A stretch of DNA of 64,000 bases from Sphingobacterium detergens (GTDB lineage Bacteria > Bacteroidota > Bacteroidia > Sphingobacteriales > Sphingobacteriaceae): assembly GCF_003610355.1 (NCBI RefSeq), contig NZ_RAPY01000006.1:1-64000 (forward strand). The letters are read 5' to 3'. This document shows, piece after piece, positions 34,765-43,906 of the stretch (position 1 is its first letter; each line of letters opens with the position of its first letter). A program made the translations under genes and the position numbers. The notes below the pieces were generated by a model. The model did no database searches and was not told the DNA's origin. It was given only the letters and a program-made list of their open reading frames with translations.

Positions 34765-35838
34765 CTAGTCTACCTGACCGTCTTTCATCCTCTCTGCATT
34801 CTCCGCAAACTGCAATGCATCGATAATTCCTTGAATATCACCATCCATAATCGCCGGTAGGTTATACATCGTCATACCAATACGATGTTCAGTTACGCGA
34901 CCTTGTGGGTAGTTATAAGTACGGATTTTTGCTGAACGGTCACCTGTAGAGACCAAAGTTTTTCTTTTTGCAGCAATATCACCGTTCTTTTTGTTCAGTT
35001 CAAGCTCATAAAGTTTGTTACGAAGCATCTCCATCGCTAACTCACGGTTTGCCAATTGGGAACGTTCTACCTGACAAACGACAACAATACCTGTTGGTTT
35101 ATGTGTCAATTGTACTTTTGTTTCTACTTTATTGACGTTCTGACCTCCGGCACCACCTGAACGGGATGTCTGTAATTCGATATCACCCGGATTGATCTCT
35201 ACGTCGACATCTTCCGCTTCTGGCAATACGGCAACTGAAGCTGCTGATGTATGTACACGTCCTTGTGTCTCTGTATCAGGGACACGTTGAACACGGTGTA
35301 CACCAGACTCATATTTCAATTGACCATAAGCATCTTCACCGATTACTTTAAGGATAACCTCTTTATAACCGCCCGAAGTTCCTTCAGTAACGTCCATCAC
35401 CTCATTGCGCCAGCCTTTTGTTTCAAAATAACGCGTGTACATACGGTAAAGGTCACCGGCAAATAAAGCCGCCTCATCACCACCTGTTCCACCACGGATC
35501 TCGATAATGGCATTTTTGGCATCCTCAGGATCTTTAGGGATGAGCATCAAACGGATTTCTTCTTCTTTTTCCTCTTTTTCAACCAATAAAACATCCAGCT
35601 CTTCTTTGGCCATCTCACGAAGTTCCTGATCCTTCTCGTTCATGATGATGTCCTTATTGGTATCAATATTACTGACCATATTTCTATAAATATGGTATTG
35701 ATCCACGATTTTGCCCAAATCTTTGTACTCTTTATTCAATTTGGCAAAACGTTTCATATCTTGCATGGTGTCAGGGTTGCTTAATTCAGCTTCCACTTCT
35801 TCCCATCTTTCTTTGATCGCTTGTAATTTATCTAACAT
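34765..35838 (-). CDS. prfA: Peptide chain release factor 1
   Basis: Recognises UAA and UAG stop codons and triggers peptide release on the ribosome. The catalytic GGQ is at residues 231-233 (SRSGGAGGQNVNKVETKV); the PCRF domain precedes it (about 60-205, EIRGGTGGDEAALFAGDLYR). Full length at 357 residues. A -7 match (TACTTTTG, complement of 35892-35899) lies about 55 bases upstream. No prmC (its methyltransferase) adjacent. Confidence 0.97.
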   Translation of the reverse strand: MLDKLQAIKERWEEVEAELSNPDTMQDMKRFAKLNKEYKDLGKIVDQYHIYRNMVSNIDTNKDIIMNEKDQELREMAKEELDVLLVEKEEKEEEIRLMLIPKDPEDAKNAIIEIRGGTGGDEAALFAGDLYRMYTRYFETKGWRNEVMDVTEGTSGGYKEVILKVIGEDAYGQLKYESGVHRVQRVPDTETQGRVHTSAASVAVLPEAEDVDVEINPGDIELQTSRSGGAGGQNVNKVETKVQLTHKPTGIVVVCQVERSQLANRELAMEMLRNKLYELELNKKNGDIAAKRKTLVSTGDRSAKIRTYNYPQGRVTEHRIGMTMYNLPAIMDGDIQGIIDALQFAENAERMKDGQVD

Positions 35839-35936
35839 ATATCAAAAATGCTTCTTCTAGGAATTTATGACCTAGATTACTATTGAGAGTACAAAAGTAA
35901 GGAAATTTTGTTGCTTTTGAACTACCTAGCCAGCTA

Positions 35937-36266
35937 TTAATGAGAGGAAACTGCTTTTAGCCCAACGATAGAAGCAATCAGCGTGAAAATAAAGAATATG
36001 CGCCAGAAATCTGCGGGTTCTTTAAAGAAGATAATACCCATTAAAACTGTTCCGACTGCACCAATACCCGTCCACACAGCGTAGGCCGTTCCAAGGGGAA
36101 GTGTTTGTGTTGCTTTGATTAGTAAGCCCATACTCGCAAATAGGAAGACAACGAAGGCGCCATACCAAAGCCATTGTTCGCTGCCCTCTGCATCCTTGGC
36201 TTTTCCCAAACAGGTTGTAAAACCAATTTCACATATTCCTCCAAGAATTAAAAATACCCAGTTCAT
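35937..36266 (-). CDS. SMR family exporter, SugE/Gdx-like
   Basis: Four-helix small multidrug resistance protein. The start at 36266 (MNWVFLILGGICEIGF) is preferred over 36293, which adds nine residues with a charged tail. It has the membrane Glu in TM1 (GGICEIGFTTCLGKA) and the LPLGTAYAVWTGIGAVG segment, closer to guanidinium exporters (Gdx/SugE) than to EmrE. It is about 109 residues and probably works as an antiparallel dimer. I saw no guanidine riboswitch upstream. It lies 73 bases downstream of a Crp-type regulator on the same strand. Confidence 0.87.
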   Translation of the reverse strand: MNWVFLILGGICEIGFTTCLGKAKDAEGSEQWLWYGAFVVFLFASMGLLIKATQTLPLGTAYAVWTGIGAVGTVLMGIIFFKEPADFWRIFFIFTLIASIVGLKAVSSH

Positions 36267-36339
36267 ATATCTGTTTTTTTGTTCCAGGGACAAAGGTCTA
36301 CGTTTTTCCGCAGAATAATTTTAACAAATGTTAAAAATT

Positions 36340-36921
36340 TTAAAGGATATTCGCACGAATACGGCTGAGGGTTACTTGGCTAACACCTAAGTATGAGGCG
36401 ATGTAACCAAGCTTGATCCGCTGTATATATTGGGGATATTTTTCGAGCAACTCGGCATACCGTTCCTGGGCCGTATTAAAAAGTTTGGACATCGTACGCT
36501 GCTCCGCTTTGATAAATTCTAGCTCAGCCATTTTCCTTCCCCAATTAGCAATGGCAATGTCACTCTCATAGAGCGCAAATAATTGTTTTTGGTCAATTTG
36601 GTAGACAATACTATCTTCTAGAAGATCAATGTTTTCGTATCCTGGTGTGTCATGTACATAGCTGTTCATCGAGATCAAGGTACCCCCCGGAGATACAAAA
36701 TCCAAGGTAATCTGTCTGTCTGCAGTTTCATAATAGACCCGCGCTAATCCAGATGCCAAAAAATAAATGTCCTTCTGGATTTTATCTTGCCTGATCAATA
36801 CACTATTCCGCTTACATACAAGTTTTTGACTGATCTGGTCGAGCCGATCAATGCTGTCTGAGTTTAGAAAATGGTAGCCCTGAAAGCAGTCTGCTAAAGA
36901 AATTACGATTTTTTCTCCCAT
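36340..36921 (-). CDS. Crp/Fnr family transcriptional regulator
   Basis: Cyclic-nucleotide-binding-domain regulator, about 193 residues from the start at 36921 (MGEKIVISLADCF). The longer frame to 36978 is less likely as it lies wholly within lpxH. The N-terminal cNMP-like beta-roll includes IYFLASGLARVYYET and FVSPGGTLISMNSYV. The C-terminal winged helix ends with the recognition segment IASYLGVSQVTLSRIRANI. The classic cAMP-binding residues are not evident, so the ligand is unknown; it resembles the many Crp-like regulators of Bacteroidota. It overlaps the lpxH 3' end by about 19 bases. Confidence 0.87.
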   Translation of the reverse strand: MGEKIVISLADCFQGYHFLNSDSIDRLDQISQKLVCKRNSVLIRQDKIQKDIYFLASGLARVYYETADRQITLDFVSPGGTLISMNSYVHDTPGYENIDLLEDSIVYQIDQKQLFALYESDIAIANWGRKMAELEFIKAEQRTMSKLFNTAQERYAELLEKYPQYIQRIKLGYIASYLGVSQVTLSRIRANIL

Positions 36922-37658
36922 TTTTCCAAACTTAAAGTTTCCCCGTCCCATACCGCGTAGGTATAATAATTGATCCATTCGCCCAAGTTGACAACACGGC
37001 TTTCTGGATTTAGTTTGACATCATAGGGTAGGTGTCTGTGGCCAAATAGGTAAAAATCATGATGTTGCTTGCTTTCGAGTTCTTTCGCATAACCGATCAG
37101 CCATTCCTTGTCTTCGCCCAGGAATTTTTCATCTTCATTATTGGAGAGCCTGCTGTGTTTGGACCATCGGGTAGCGATTCCTATGCCCAGATTGGGGTGC
37201 AATCGTGCAAATAACCATTGGCAGAAACGGCTCCGAAATACTTTTTTGAGCAATTTGTACTTATAATCACCGGAACCCAATCCATCCCCATGGTGGATAT
37301 AAAAAAGTTTATTGTCTAATACAAGTTCCAGTTCATTGTCAACGATCTGAACATTTAATTCCTTTTTGAGATAATCAAACATCCACATATCGTGGTTGCC
37401 TTTAAATAACGTGATCGGTATACCGAGGTCGGCAATTTCCGCTAATTTGCCCAAAAAGCGTATATAACCCTTGGGAACCACAGTCGTATATTCAAACCAA
37501 AAATCGAATATATCACCAACAAGATAGAGCTCTGCGGCATCGACCTTGATCGCATCGAGCCATTGAATAATGGATCGCTCTCTTTCGCGCGAATGCTCCA
37601 ACGGATAGGATCCTAGATGGAAGTCTGAGGCAAAATAGATTTTTTTTCTTGTTGACAT
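36903..37658 (-). CDS. lpxH: UDP-2,3-diacylglucosamine diphosphatase
   Basis: Fourth step of lipid A synthesis: hydrolyses UDP-2,3-diacylglucosamine to lipid X and UMP at the inner membrane. The metallophosphoesterase motifs are in order: ASDFHLGS, GDIFDFWF, KGNHDMW, IHHGDG and FGHRH. The start at 37658 (MSTRKKIYFASDFHLG) gives 251 residues. The longer frame from 37706 is rejected because it would run through a terminator hairpin and a consensus promoter. The promoter -7 ends five bases before the ATG. The gene overlaps the Crp-type regulator. Confidence 0.93.
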   Translation of the reverse strand: MSTRKKIYFASDFHLGSYPLEHSRERERSIIQWLDAIKVDAAELYLVGDIFDFWFEYTTVVPKGYIRFLGKLAEIADLGIPITLFKGNHDMWMFDYLKKELNVQIVDNELELVLDNKLFYIHHGDGLGSGDYKYKLLKKVFRSRFCQWLFARLHPNLGIGIATRWSKHSRLSNNEDEKFLGEDKEWLIGYAKELESKQHHDFYLFGHRHLPYDVKLNPESRVVNLGEWINYYTYAVWDGETLSLEKWEKKS

Positions 37659-37663
37659 GTGCC

Positions 37664-37694
37664 CAAATCTAAAGAAAATGGAAGCGAATACAAA
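37664..37694 (-). promoter_or_regulatory. lpxH promoter inside the terminator hairpin
   Basis: Minus strand: TTTG (complement of 37691-37694), 19-base spacer, TAGATTTG (complement of 37664-37671). The -33 element sits in the loop of the upstream terminator, and the -7 ends five bases before the ATG, predicting a near-leaderless mRNA. Confidence 0.65.
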
Positions 37695-37704
37695 ATTCGC
37701 TTCC
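37680..37704 (-). terminator. Terminator of the M1 aminopeptidase gene
   Basis: GGAAGCGAAT (37680-37689) is fully complementary to ATTCGCTTCC (37695-37704), loop of five. On the minus strand ATTTTC follows. It lies 12 bases past the aminopeptidase stop codon. Confidence 0.75.
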
Positions 37705-37716
37705 ACAATATCTTTT

Positions 37717-39885
37717 TTACAATTTGGACAAATCTGTCAGGAGGGTTTTCAAATATTCCGAAGCCTCGGGATCGATTTGCTTCAAAGTCTGTTGGAGCTG
37801 ATCAGGATAGGCGTCTTTAATCGCCATGATTGAACTTGCGATAACCATATAAGACTGATCCTTAACTCCGTTAAGTAGCAGGTTTTTATACTTTTTATCT
37901 TTGATCTGTCCCAGCTTTCGGATCGCTGAAGCACGTATGACGGAAGCGGATGATTTTTCTGCCAATGAAGCAATGATGTTCGTAGTCGATTTCCGGCTAG
38001 CTGGATCCGTTAGATCGAGCCCCTGAATAGCGGTCGCCACAAGGTCTGCATCCGGATCAGCCAGTGCCTGTGTCAGTATCTCCCGTCCCGCTGTTGTTTT
38101 CGAGTTTTTCATGGCAAATAGTATTGCAGCGACACGGTTGGCGAAAGAAGGTGCATGCTCATACTGATAACGATAATCTGCTTCGGTTTTGTCAATATGG
38201 ATCTCACCGACAAGTGTTTTTTCGGGATCGATATCGATAAATTCAACTGTATTTTTTAGGGGAATTGTCAGCTGAGTATTCCGTTTGTTGAGCTGTACCG
38301 TTTTTCTCATTTTGCCTTCTTTGGTATAGATGTCAATGGCAAGCGGTATTTGAAACGTTTGAACAGCGGAATCTTGCACCTGAGCGATGTTGAGGCTCAG
38401 TATATTGTTTTCATTTTTGGTTGTCACTTTGAGGATAGGATGACCTCCTTTGTAGTACCACTGGTTGAAATAAGGTGCCCAGTCTTTACCTGTCACTTCC
38501 TCCATGGTGAGACGCAGCTGTTGTGGCTCGCCTGTTTTGAAAGAATTCTCGGTCAGGTATTTTTTGAGTGATTGATAAAAGGCAGCAGCACCCATCTGTT
38601 CTTTTAAGGCGTATAAGATCAATGAGCCCTTGGCGTAGCTGATGTTGTCAAACATATCTTCTTTATCGTGATAATAGTAGCGCGCGAGCGCTGGACTATT
38701 GCCATTTTTGGTTGATTTGAGATAGGATTGTAATTTTTCAAATCTTGATTTATCACCTTTTTCCTTGCCGCCATCATGCTCATGCCAAATGATTTCACCA
38801 AAAGTTGCGAAAGATTCGTTCATCGTTAAGTTGGACCAGGATTCGGCGGTAACCAGATCCCCAAACCATTGATGGAACAACTCATGGGCAATAGTGCCCT
38901 CTTCATTTTCATCCAAAAGTTCCCTTTTGGTCTTTTGCACATGCTCACCATGTAAGGTTGCTGTGGTGTTTTCCATGGCACCAGAGACATAATCGCGGCA
39001 GACGATTTGCGCATATTTGTTCCAAGGATAAGGGACTCCCAAGGTTTTGCCATAAAAATCCATCATGGCTGGTGTTTTACCAAAGATATCCTTCGCATAA
39101 GGGGCATACTTCGGCTCCAGGTAATAATCAACAGGAATATTATTGTATTTATCTTGATAGATCTTAAAATCTCCAACGGCCATCATAAATAGATAGGGCG
39201 CATGAGGAAGATCCATTTTCCAGGTATCGGTACGTGTGCCGTCATTGTTCTTCTGCTGGCTGACCAGAGCTCCATTGGACAGACTGACATAATTATCCAG
39301 TACTGTCATTGAAATTTCGGCTGTCGTCTTTTGGTTGGGGCGGTCAATGGTTGGGAACCAGGCAGAGGAAGCCTCTGTTTCGCCCTGAGTCCAGATCTGT
39401 CTTGGTTTATTCGGGGTGCTTTCAGCTGGATTAATAAAGTAGAGCCCTTTCGCATCATTGATTGCTGCACTGCCCTGTGCTTTTAGTAGATTGGGCTTGG
39501 CCGTATAATCCAGGTAGATGGTATATTTCTCATTGGACAGGTAATTGCGATCCAATTTGATCAGAAGAGAATTATCGTCATAGGTGAATTTTAAGGGAAC
39601 TAGTTGCTGCCCATTGACCAGTGCAATTTGTTTGATATCCATGCCTTTGGCATCCAGACGGAGTGAATCTGTGGGGTAAAAATGTGGCTGTAGGGTGACC
39701 CATTCTTTACCATTCAAAAATTGATTTTTATAATCAAAATGGACATCGAGTTTGGTATGAACGAGGTTGTTGACCCGAGTGGGAGTGGAACGATATTGCT
39801 GATCTATCGGAAGTTGCTGCGCTTGACTCATACCGATAGCAGAAAGGGATATGGCCAAGTATAGGAAAGCGATTCTTTTGCGCAT
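37717..39885 (-). CDS. M1 family zinc aminopeptidase
   Basis: Secreted or surface aminopeptidase of 722 residues. The signal peptide ends at SQAQ (23). An N-terminal beta-domain (about 30-225) resembles the LTA4-hydrolase fold. The catalytic domain has the GAMEN exopeptidase motif (VSGAMENTTATLHG) and the zinc site H334-E335-x2-H338 with Glu357 (MNESFATFGE). The C-terminal 180 residues look like HEAT-type helical repeats (ALADPDADLVATAIQGLDLT), shorter than the ERAP-like domain of PepN. It probably degrades peptides in the periplasm for amino-acid supply. Confidence 0.93.
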   Translation of the reverse strand: MRKRIAFLYLAISLSAIGMSQAQQLPIDQQYRSTPTRVNNLVHTKLDVHFDYKNQFLNGKEWVTLQPHFYPTDSLRLDAKGMDIKQIALVNGQQLVPLKFTYDDNSLLIKLDRNYLSNEKYTIYLDYTAKPNLLKAQGSAAINDAKGLYFINPAESTPNKPRQIWTQGETEASSAWFPTIDRPNQKTTAEISMTVLDNYVSLSNGALVSQQKNNDGTRTDTWKMDLPHAPYLFMMAVGDFKIYQDKYNNIPVDYYLEPKYAPYAKDIFGKTPAMMDFYGKTLGVPYPWNKYAQIVCRDYVSGAMENTTATLHGEHVQKTKRELLDENEEGTIAHELFHQWFGDLVTAESWSNLTMNESFATFGEIIWHEHDGGKEKGDKSRFEKLQSYLKSTKNGNSPALARYYYHDKEDMFDNISYAKGSLILYALKEQMGAAAFYQSLKKYLTENSFKTGEPQQLRLTMEEVTGKDWAPYFNQWYYKGGHPILKVTTKNENNILSLNIAQVQDSAVQTFQIPLAIDIYTKEGKMRKTVQLNKRNTQLTIPLKNTVEFIDIDPEKTLVGEIHIDKTEADYRYQYEHAPSFANRVAAILFAMKNSKTTAGREILTQALADPDADLVATAIQGLDLTDPASRKSTTNIIASLAEKSSASVIRASAIRKLGQIKDKKYKNLLLNGVKDQSYMVIASSIMAIKDAYPDQLQQTLKQIDPEASEYLKTLLTDLSKL

Positions 39886-40062
39886 TGTTGAATTATTTAG
39901 AAGATTTAAATAAAGCTAAATAAATTTCGGCTGATGTAAAAATAACGATTTCGGAAAATCCATTGATATGATACACGGTCAGTTCTTTGAAAAGAGTGAA
40001 TTATTGTTTCTGAACGGACGAGAATGACATTTACTTGAGATTAGCACTATGAATTCTGAAAT

Positions 40063-40070
40063 TATATTTG
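40063..40070 (+). promoter_or_regulatory. -7 element of the prolyl oligopeptidase gene
   Basis: TATATTTG matches TAnnTTTG exactly; the -33 is weak (TTAG at 40041-40044, 18-base spacer). The transcript would start after 40068, which rules out that upstream ATG and supports the start at 40104. Confidence 0.5.
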
Positions 40071-40103
40071 TTATTTTTGGATGAAACAAGTATAAAATTT
40101 TTT

Positions 40104-42227
40104 ATGATAAACAAAAAAATTGGCCTTATCCTGATGATGATAGGTATGGCAGGTACAGCAAGTACTGTTTGTGGACAGCAGTTGAAATATCCAACGACGA
40201 GCCAAGGCACTGTCGTAGACGAATTCTGGGGCGAGAAAGTATCCGATCCCTACCGTTGGTTGGAAGACGACCGTTCAGCAGAAACAAAAAGTTGGGTTCA
40301 GGCCGAAAATAAAGTCACTTTTGATTATCTAAATACTATTCCTTTCCGGTCGAAATTGAAAGAGCAATTAACGGAAATCTGGAATTATGAAAAAATAGGA
40401 ACACCTTTCAAAGAAGGAGCGTATACCTATTTCTTTAAAAACAATGGGCTTCAACAACATTCTGTGCTTTACCGCAAACAAGGTGAGAATGGAGCGGAGG
40501 AAGTTTTTCTTGATCCAAATACTTTTTCGAAAGATGGATCGACTTCCTTGGCCGACGTTTCTTTTTCAAAGGACGGAAGTCTAGTGGCGTATTCGATCTC
40601 TGAGGGCGGCTCGGACTGGAGAAAAGTGATCGTATTGAATGCAAAGGACAAAGCACCGGTGGGCGAGACCCTTGTTGATGTCAAATTCTCAGGTATCGCC
40701 TGGAAGGGTAATGATGGGTTTTACTATTCAAGCTATGATAAACCCAAAGGGTCTGAACTTTCAGAGAAAACAGATCAACATAAATTGTATTACCATAAAC
40801 TTAAAACAGCACAATCTACGGACCAGCTGATTTTTGGCGGTTCGGCAACCCCGAGACGTTATGTCGGTGCTTCATTAACAGATGACCAGCGCTATCTGAT
40901 TATCTCTGCGGCAAATACAACGACGGGAAATGAACTTTATTACCAGGATCTGAGCAAGCCGAATAGCAAGATCATCTGCCTACAGGATCATTTTGATGCA
41001 AATACAGGCGTAGTTGATAATATCGGAGATACTTTCTTATTGGAGACCAACTATAAAGCTGCCAACAATAGATTAGTTAAAGTAGATCTAAAAAATCCAG
41101 CAAAGGAAAACTGGAAGGATGTCATTCCTGAAACTGAAAATGTACTTTCGATCAGTACCGGTGGTGGCTATCTATTTGCAAACTATTTGAAAGATGCTGT
41201 TTCTGTTGTTATCCAATACGATTATACAGGTAAAAAAATCAGACAGATTGAATTACCTGGTGTAGGGACCGCCAGTGGTTTTTCGGGTAAGAAAAAGGAA
41301 AAGGAAATCTACTTTGGTTTCTCAAATTACATTACGCCTTCATCCAGTTATAAATTTGATGTCAATTCAGGAAAATCGTCACTTTATATCAAACCGAAGG
41401 TCAAATTTGACAGCGACCAATATGAATCGAAGCAAGTTTTTTATACTTCGAAGGACGGAACAAAGGTTCCAATGATTATTACCTATAAAAAAGGCATCGC
41501 CTTGAATGGTAAAAATCCAACGATTGTATACGGTTATGGCGGATTTAATATCAGTCTGACTCCGGCTTTCAGTACTTCCGTTGCGGTTTGGTTGGCAAAT
41601 GGTGGTGTGTATGCTGTTCCCAATTTACGAGGTGGTGGTGAATATGGTCAAAAATGGCATGATGGAGGTAGACAGTTCAATAAACTGAATGTGTTTAACG
41701 ATTTTATCGCTGCTGCTCATTATTTACAAGAAAATGGTTATACTTCACCTGAATACACCGCATTGTCGGGAGGTTCCAATGGTGGCTTACTTGTCGGAGC
41801 AACAATGACCATTGACCCTAAAGTAGCTAAGGTGGCACTACCAGAGGTTGGCGTGTTGGATATGTTGCGTTACCATACTTTTACGGCAGGTGCGGGCTGG
41901 TCATACGATTACGGTACGGTTGCTGATAGCAAAGAGATGTTTGATTACCTGAAAGCTTATTCGCCTGTACATAATGTGAAAACAGGAGTCAGTTATCCGG
42001 CGACAATGGTATTGACCGGAGATCATGACGACCGTGTTGTTCCTGCACACTCGTATAAGTTTGCATCGGAATTGCAGGCTAAGCAGGCTGGAGATAACCC
42101 TGTATTGATTCGTATTGAAACCAAAGCTGGACATGGTGCTGGTCGATCTACAGAGGTGTTAATCAATAGTACAGTTGATAAATACGCTTTTGCACTCTGG
42201 AATATGGGTGTCAAGGAATTGAAATAA
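40104..42227 (+). CDS. Prolyl oligopeptidase, S9A family
   Basis: Serine peptidase that cleaves short peptides after proline. I start it at 40104 (MINKKIGLILMMIGMAGT), giving a signal peptide ending near CGQQ and 707 residues. An ATG at 40068 lies upstream of the expected transcript start. The beta-propeller gate covers about 70-420. The alpha/beta-hydrolase domain has the nucleophile Ser558 in GGSNGGLLVG, the acid in GDHDDRVVPAHS and the His in TKAGHGAGRS. NLRGGGEYGQKWHDGG before the nucleophile is typical of the family. Exported, unlike cytosolic eukaryotic enzymes. Divergent from the M1 aminopeptidase; both likely feed on peptides. Confidence 0.94.
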   Translation: MINKKIGLILMMIGMAGTASTVCGQQLKYPTTSQGTVVDEFWGEKVSDPYRWLEDDRSAETKSWVQAENKVTFDYLNTIPFRSKLKEQLTEIWNYEKIGTPFKEGAYTYFFKNNGLQQHSVLYRKQGENGAEEVFLDPNTFSKDGSTSLADVSFSKDGSLVAYSISEGGSDWRKVIVLNAKDKAPVGETLVDVKFSGIAWKGNDGFYYSSYDKPKGSELSEKTDQHKLYYHKLKTAQSTDQLIFGGSATPRRYVGASLTDDQRYLIISAANTTTGNELYYQDLSKPNSKIICLQDHFDANTGVVDNIGDTFLLETNYKAANNRLVKVDLKNPAKENWKDVIPETENVLSISTGGGYLFANYLKDAVSVVIQYDYTGKKIRQIELPGVGTASGFSGKKKEKEIYFGFSNYITPSSSYKFDVNSGKSSLYIKPKVKFDSDQYESKQVFYTSKDGTKVPMIITYKKGIALNGKNPTIVYGYGGFNISLTPAFSTSVAVWLANGGVYAVPNLRGGGEYGQKWHDGGRQFNKLNVFNDFIAAAHYLQENGYTSPEYTALSGGSNGGLLVGATMTIDPKVAKVALPEVGVLDMLRYHTFTAGAGWSYDYGTVADSKEMFDYLKAYSPVHNVKTGVSYPATMVLTGDHDDRVVPAHSYKFASELQAKQAGDNPVLIRIETKAGHGAGRSTEVLINSTVDKYAFALWNMGVKELK

Positions 42228-42240
42228 GGATATCGGAAAG

Positions 42241-42272
42241 ACTATCTACGGTATATTTCGGTTGTAGATAGT
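42241..42272 (+). terminator. First hairpin after the prolyl oligopeptidase gene
   Basis: ACTATCTAC (42241-42249) is fully complementary to GTAGATAGT (42264-42272), 13 bases after the stop codon, followed by TTTATCC. Possibly a weak terminator ahead of the stronger one. Confidence 0.45.
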
Positions 42273-42288
42273 TTTATCCAAAGACAAT

Positions 42289-42327
42289 AAAAAAGTCCAG
42301 ATCAACGTCGTCGATCTGGACTTTTTT
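42289..42327. terminator. Bidirectional terminator between convergent genes
   Basis: AAAAAAGTCCAGATC (42289-42303) is fully complementary to 42313-42327, 9-base loop, A and T runs on both flanks. It serves the prolyl oligopeptidase gene (+) and the thioredoxin-domain gene ending at 42343 (-). Confidence 0.92.
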
Positions 42328-42342
42328 ATTTCTGAATATTAC

Positions 42343-43581
42343 TTATTCCCAAGTTTTTTCGCCTTTTTTCATTTTTTGCAGCGTTGCAACATAATCCTCT
42401 TTTTTATCGTTTGCAGTCAACAATGAGATCGCTTTCTCTTGTGTTTTGATTGCTTGATCCTTGTTACCTAGACGATAAAGCAGGTTGGCAAAGGTATCGA
42501 GGTACATCGGTGTATCTTTTTCCTTCTCCAGTGATAATTTGCTCCATTCTGAAGCCGCTTTTAAACAAGCTGGGTCATCACAGTTTTCAAAGATAGACCA
42601 AGCCATCTGGTTTAATTCCATTGCAGTGATGGTCGAACCGTATTTGGCAATATACTTGTTAAAACTGTCTCTCAGTCCAGGATAGTTTTTGGTATAAGAG
42701 AAATAACGCGGTTGCATTTCCAGACTCGCTTTTTCGGTATTGACCGTCGGGTATTTCTGCGCCAGTTCTTTTTCGATAGCAGCAAAATCTACAGCTTCTT
42801 TAGCCTGTATTTTGGTATTGACAGCTTCACCGATCAATAGTTTAGCTAAGAAATCATTTGCTTTAACCTTATCACTGATGGCGTCAAACTTGGCTGGGTT
42901 GTCTTTTATTAAGTTAAATGCTTTCGAATCCTTGATGCTCGCCGAAGAAAGCAATAACTCCACATTGTCTTTTGTAAAGATCTGGTCTGTTGATAACGAA
43001 GATAATACAACGCCCTCAGCCTTTGCCTGTGTTTCTTTATCATAAGCATCTTTTGCAGCCGCAGCCATAGCTTTTGCAATTGTTGTATTTTGTGGATCAG
43101 CATTGAATTTTGCCAATAGGGTTTCATATTGGCTGTTCGGATCCAGTGCTTTTTGGGCTTTAGCAATAAAGCCATCCGCATCACCACCGCCTACAATGCG
43201 GTGAACAAGATTGCCTTTTGAATCAAAGATCAAGAAAGTAGGATAGGCTACTACCTTATAGTCTTTGGCAAAACGATCTGCTTCGGTGTACCAGGATTTT
43301 ACTTCTTCATTGTCTTCTTTAGTCTTATCCATTTGGATTTTGGCATTGACAAATTTGGCATTGAAGAAATCGCCGACCTTCGCCTGTGGGAAGATTGTGC
43401 TTGTCATGTACTTGCAGGGGCCGCACCAAGTGGTGAAACAATCAACAAAAATAAATTTGTTTTCCTTAGCTGCCTTTTCTTTGATTTGATTCCAATTGAG
43501 GCCATGTTCAAATTTTACACCCTCACTCTGAGCGAATAGTAATGTTGGAACCAAGAATAGCATTAAAATTAATTTTCTCAT
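42343..43581 (-). CDS. Secreted thioredoxin-domain protein, paralogue A
   Basis: 412 residues from the start at 43581 (MRKLILMLFLVPTLLFAQ, clear signal peptide); the longer frame to 43629 is rejected. The thioredoxin domain (about 22-145) has the active site W-Cys53-Gly-Pro-Cys56 and the cis-proline segment VAYPTFLIFDSKG. The remaining 265 residues are helical, perhaps TPR-like at the end (LDTFANLLYRLGNKDQAIKT). The function is probably periplasmic disulfide reduction or exchange, substrate unknown. It is a tandem paralogue of the next gene: same length, same domain order, both ending in a K-x-W-E motif. Confidence 0.86.
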   Translation of the reverse strand: MRKLILMLFLVPTLLFAQSEGVKFEHGLNWNQIKEKAAKENKFIFVDCFTTWCGPCKYMTSTIFPQAKVGDFFNAKFVNAKIQMDKTKEDNEEVKSWYTEADRFAKDYKVVAYPTFLIFDSKGNLVHRIVGGGDADGFIAKAQKALDPNSQYETLLAKFNADPQNTTIAKAMAAAAKDAYDKETQAKAEGVVLSSLSTDQIFTKDNVELLLSSASIKDSKAFNLIKDNPAKFDAISDKVKANDFLAKLLIGEAVNTKIQAKEAVDFAAIEKELAQKYPTVNTEKASLEMQPRYFSYTKNYPGLRDSFNKYIAKYGSTITAMELNQMAWSIFENCDDPACLKAASEWSKLSLEKEKDTPMYLDTFANLLYRLGNKDQAIKTQEKAISLLTANDKKEDYVATLQKMKKGEKTWE

Positions 43582-43906
43582 AATCCGTTGATATTTAGGT
43601 GTTAATTTACTGAATAAAATCACTATCAAGAAAAGTTTTATAAAAAAAATTAATCAGGGAGTTTACTATCTTGAAAAAATAAGTGGTGATTCCATGGAAT
43701 GAAAGCCCGACCAACAAAACAGATGGCTTCATGGACTTTTATCACCCAACTGCTGAACGACGATTTCCTGCATGAATATATACTTCAAAGTTCAGATACG
43801 GGATCGCTGAAGTTGATGTTATAAAAAATTGAAGAATCTAGTGACTTAAATCTATTCCAACTCGAAATGCCATCGGAAAATAAATAGACCTCTTTCTCGT
43901 CAATAT

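Noticed and set aside
36267..36339. Guanidine riboswitch before the SMR gene
   Set aside because: No paired ACGR hairpins or ykkC-like motifs; the gap is too short.
37659..37706. Longer lpxH N-terminus
   Set aside because: It would be encoded by the terminator hairpin and promoter; the family N-terminus begins at 37658.
43699..43824. 41-codon frame between the thioredoxin paralogues (MASWTFITQLLNDDF segment)
   Set aside because: Protein-like in places, but no homologue that I recognise and no promoter; could be a relic, not enough to call.
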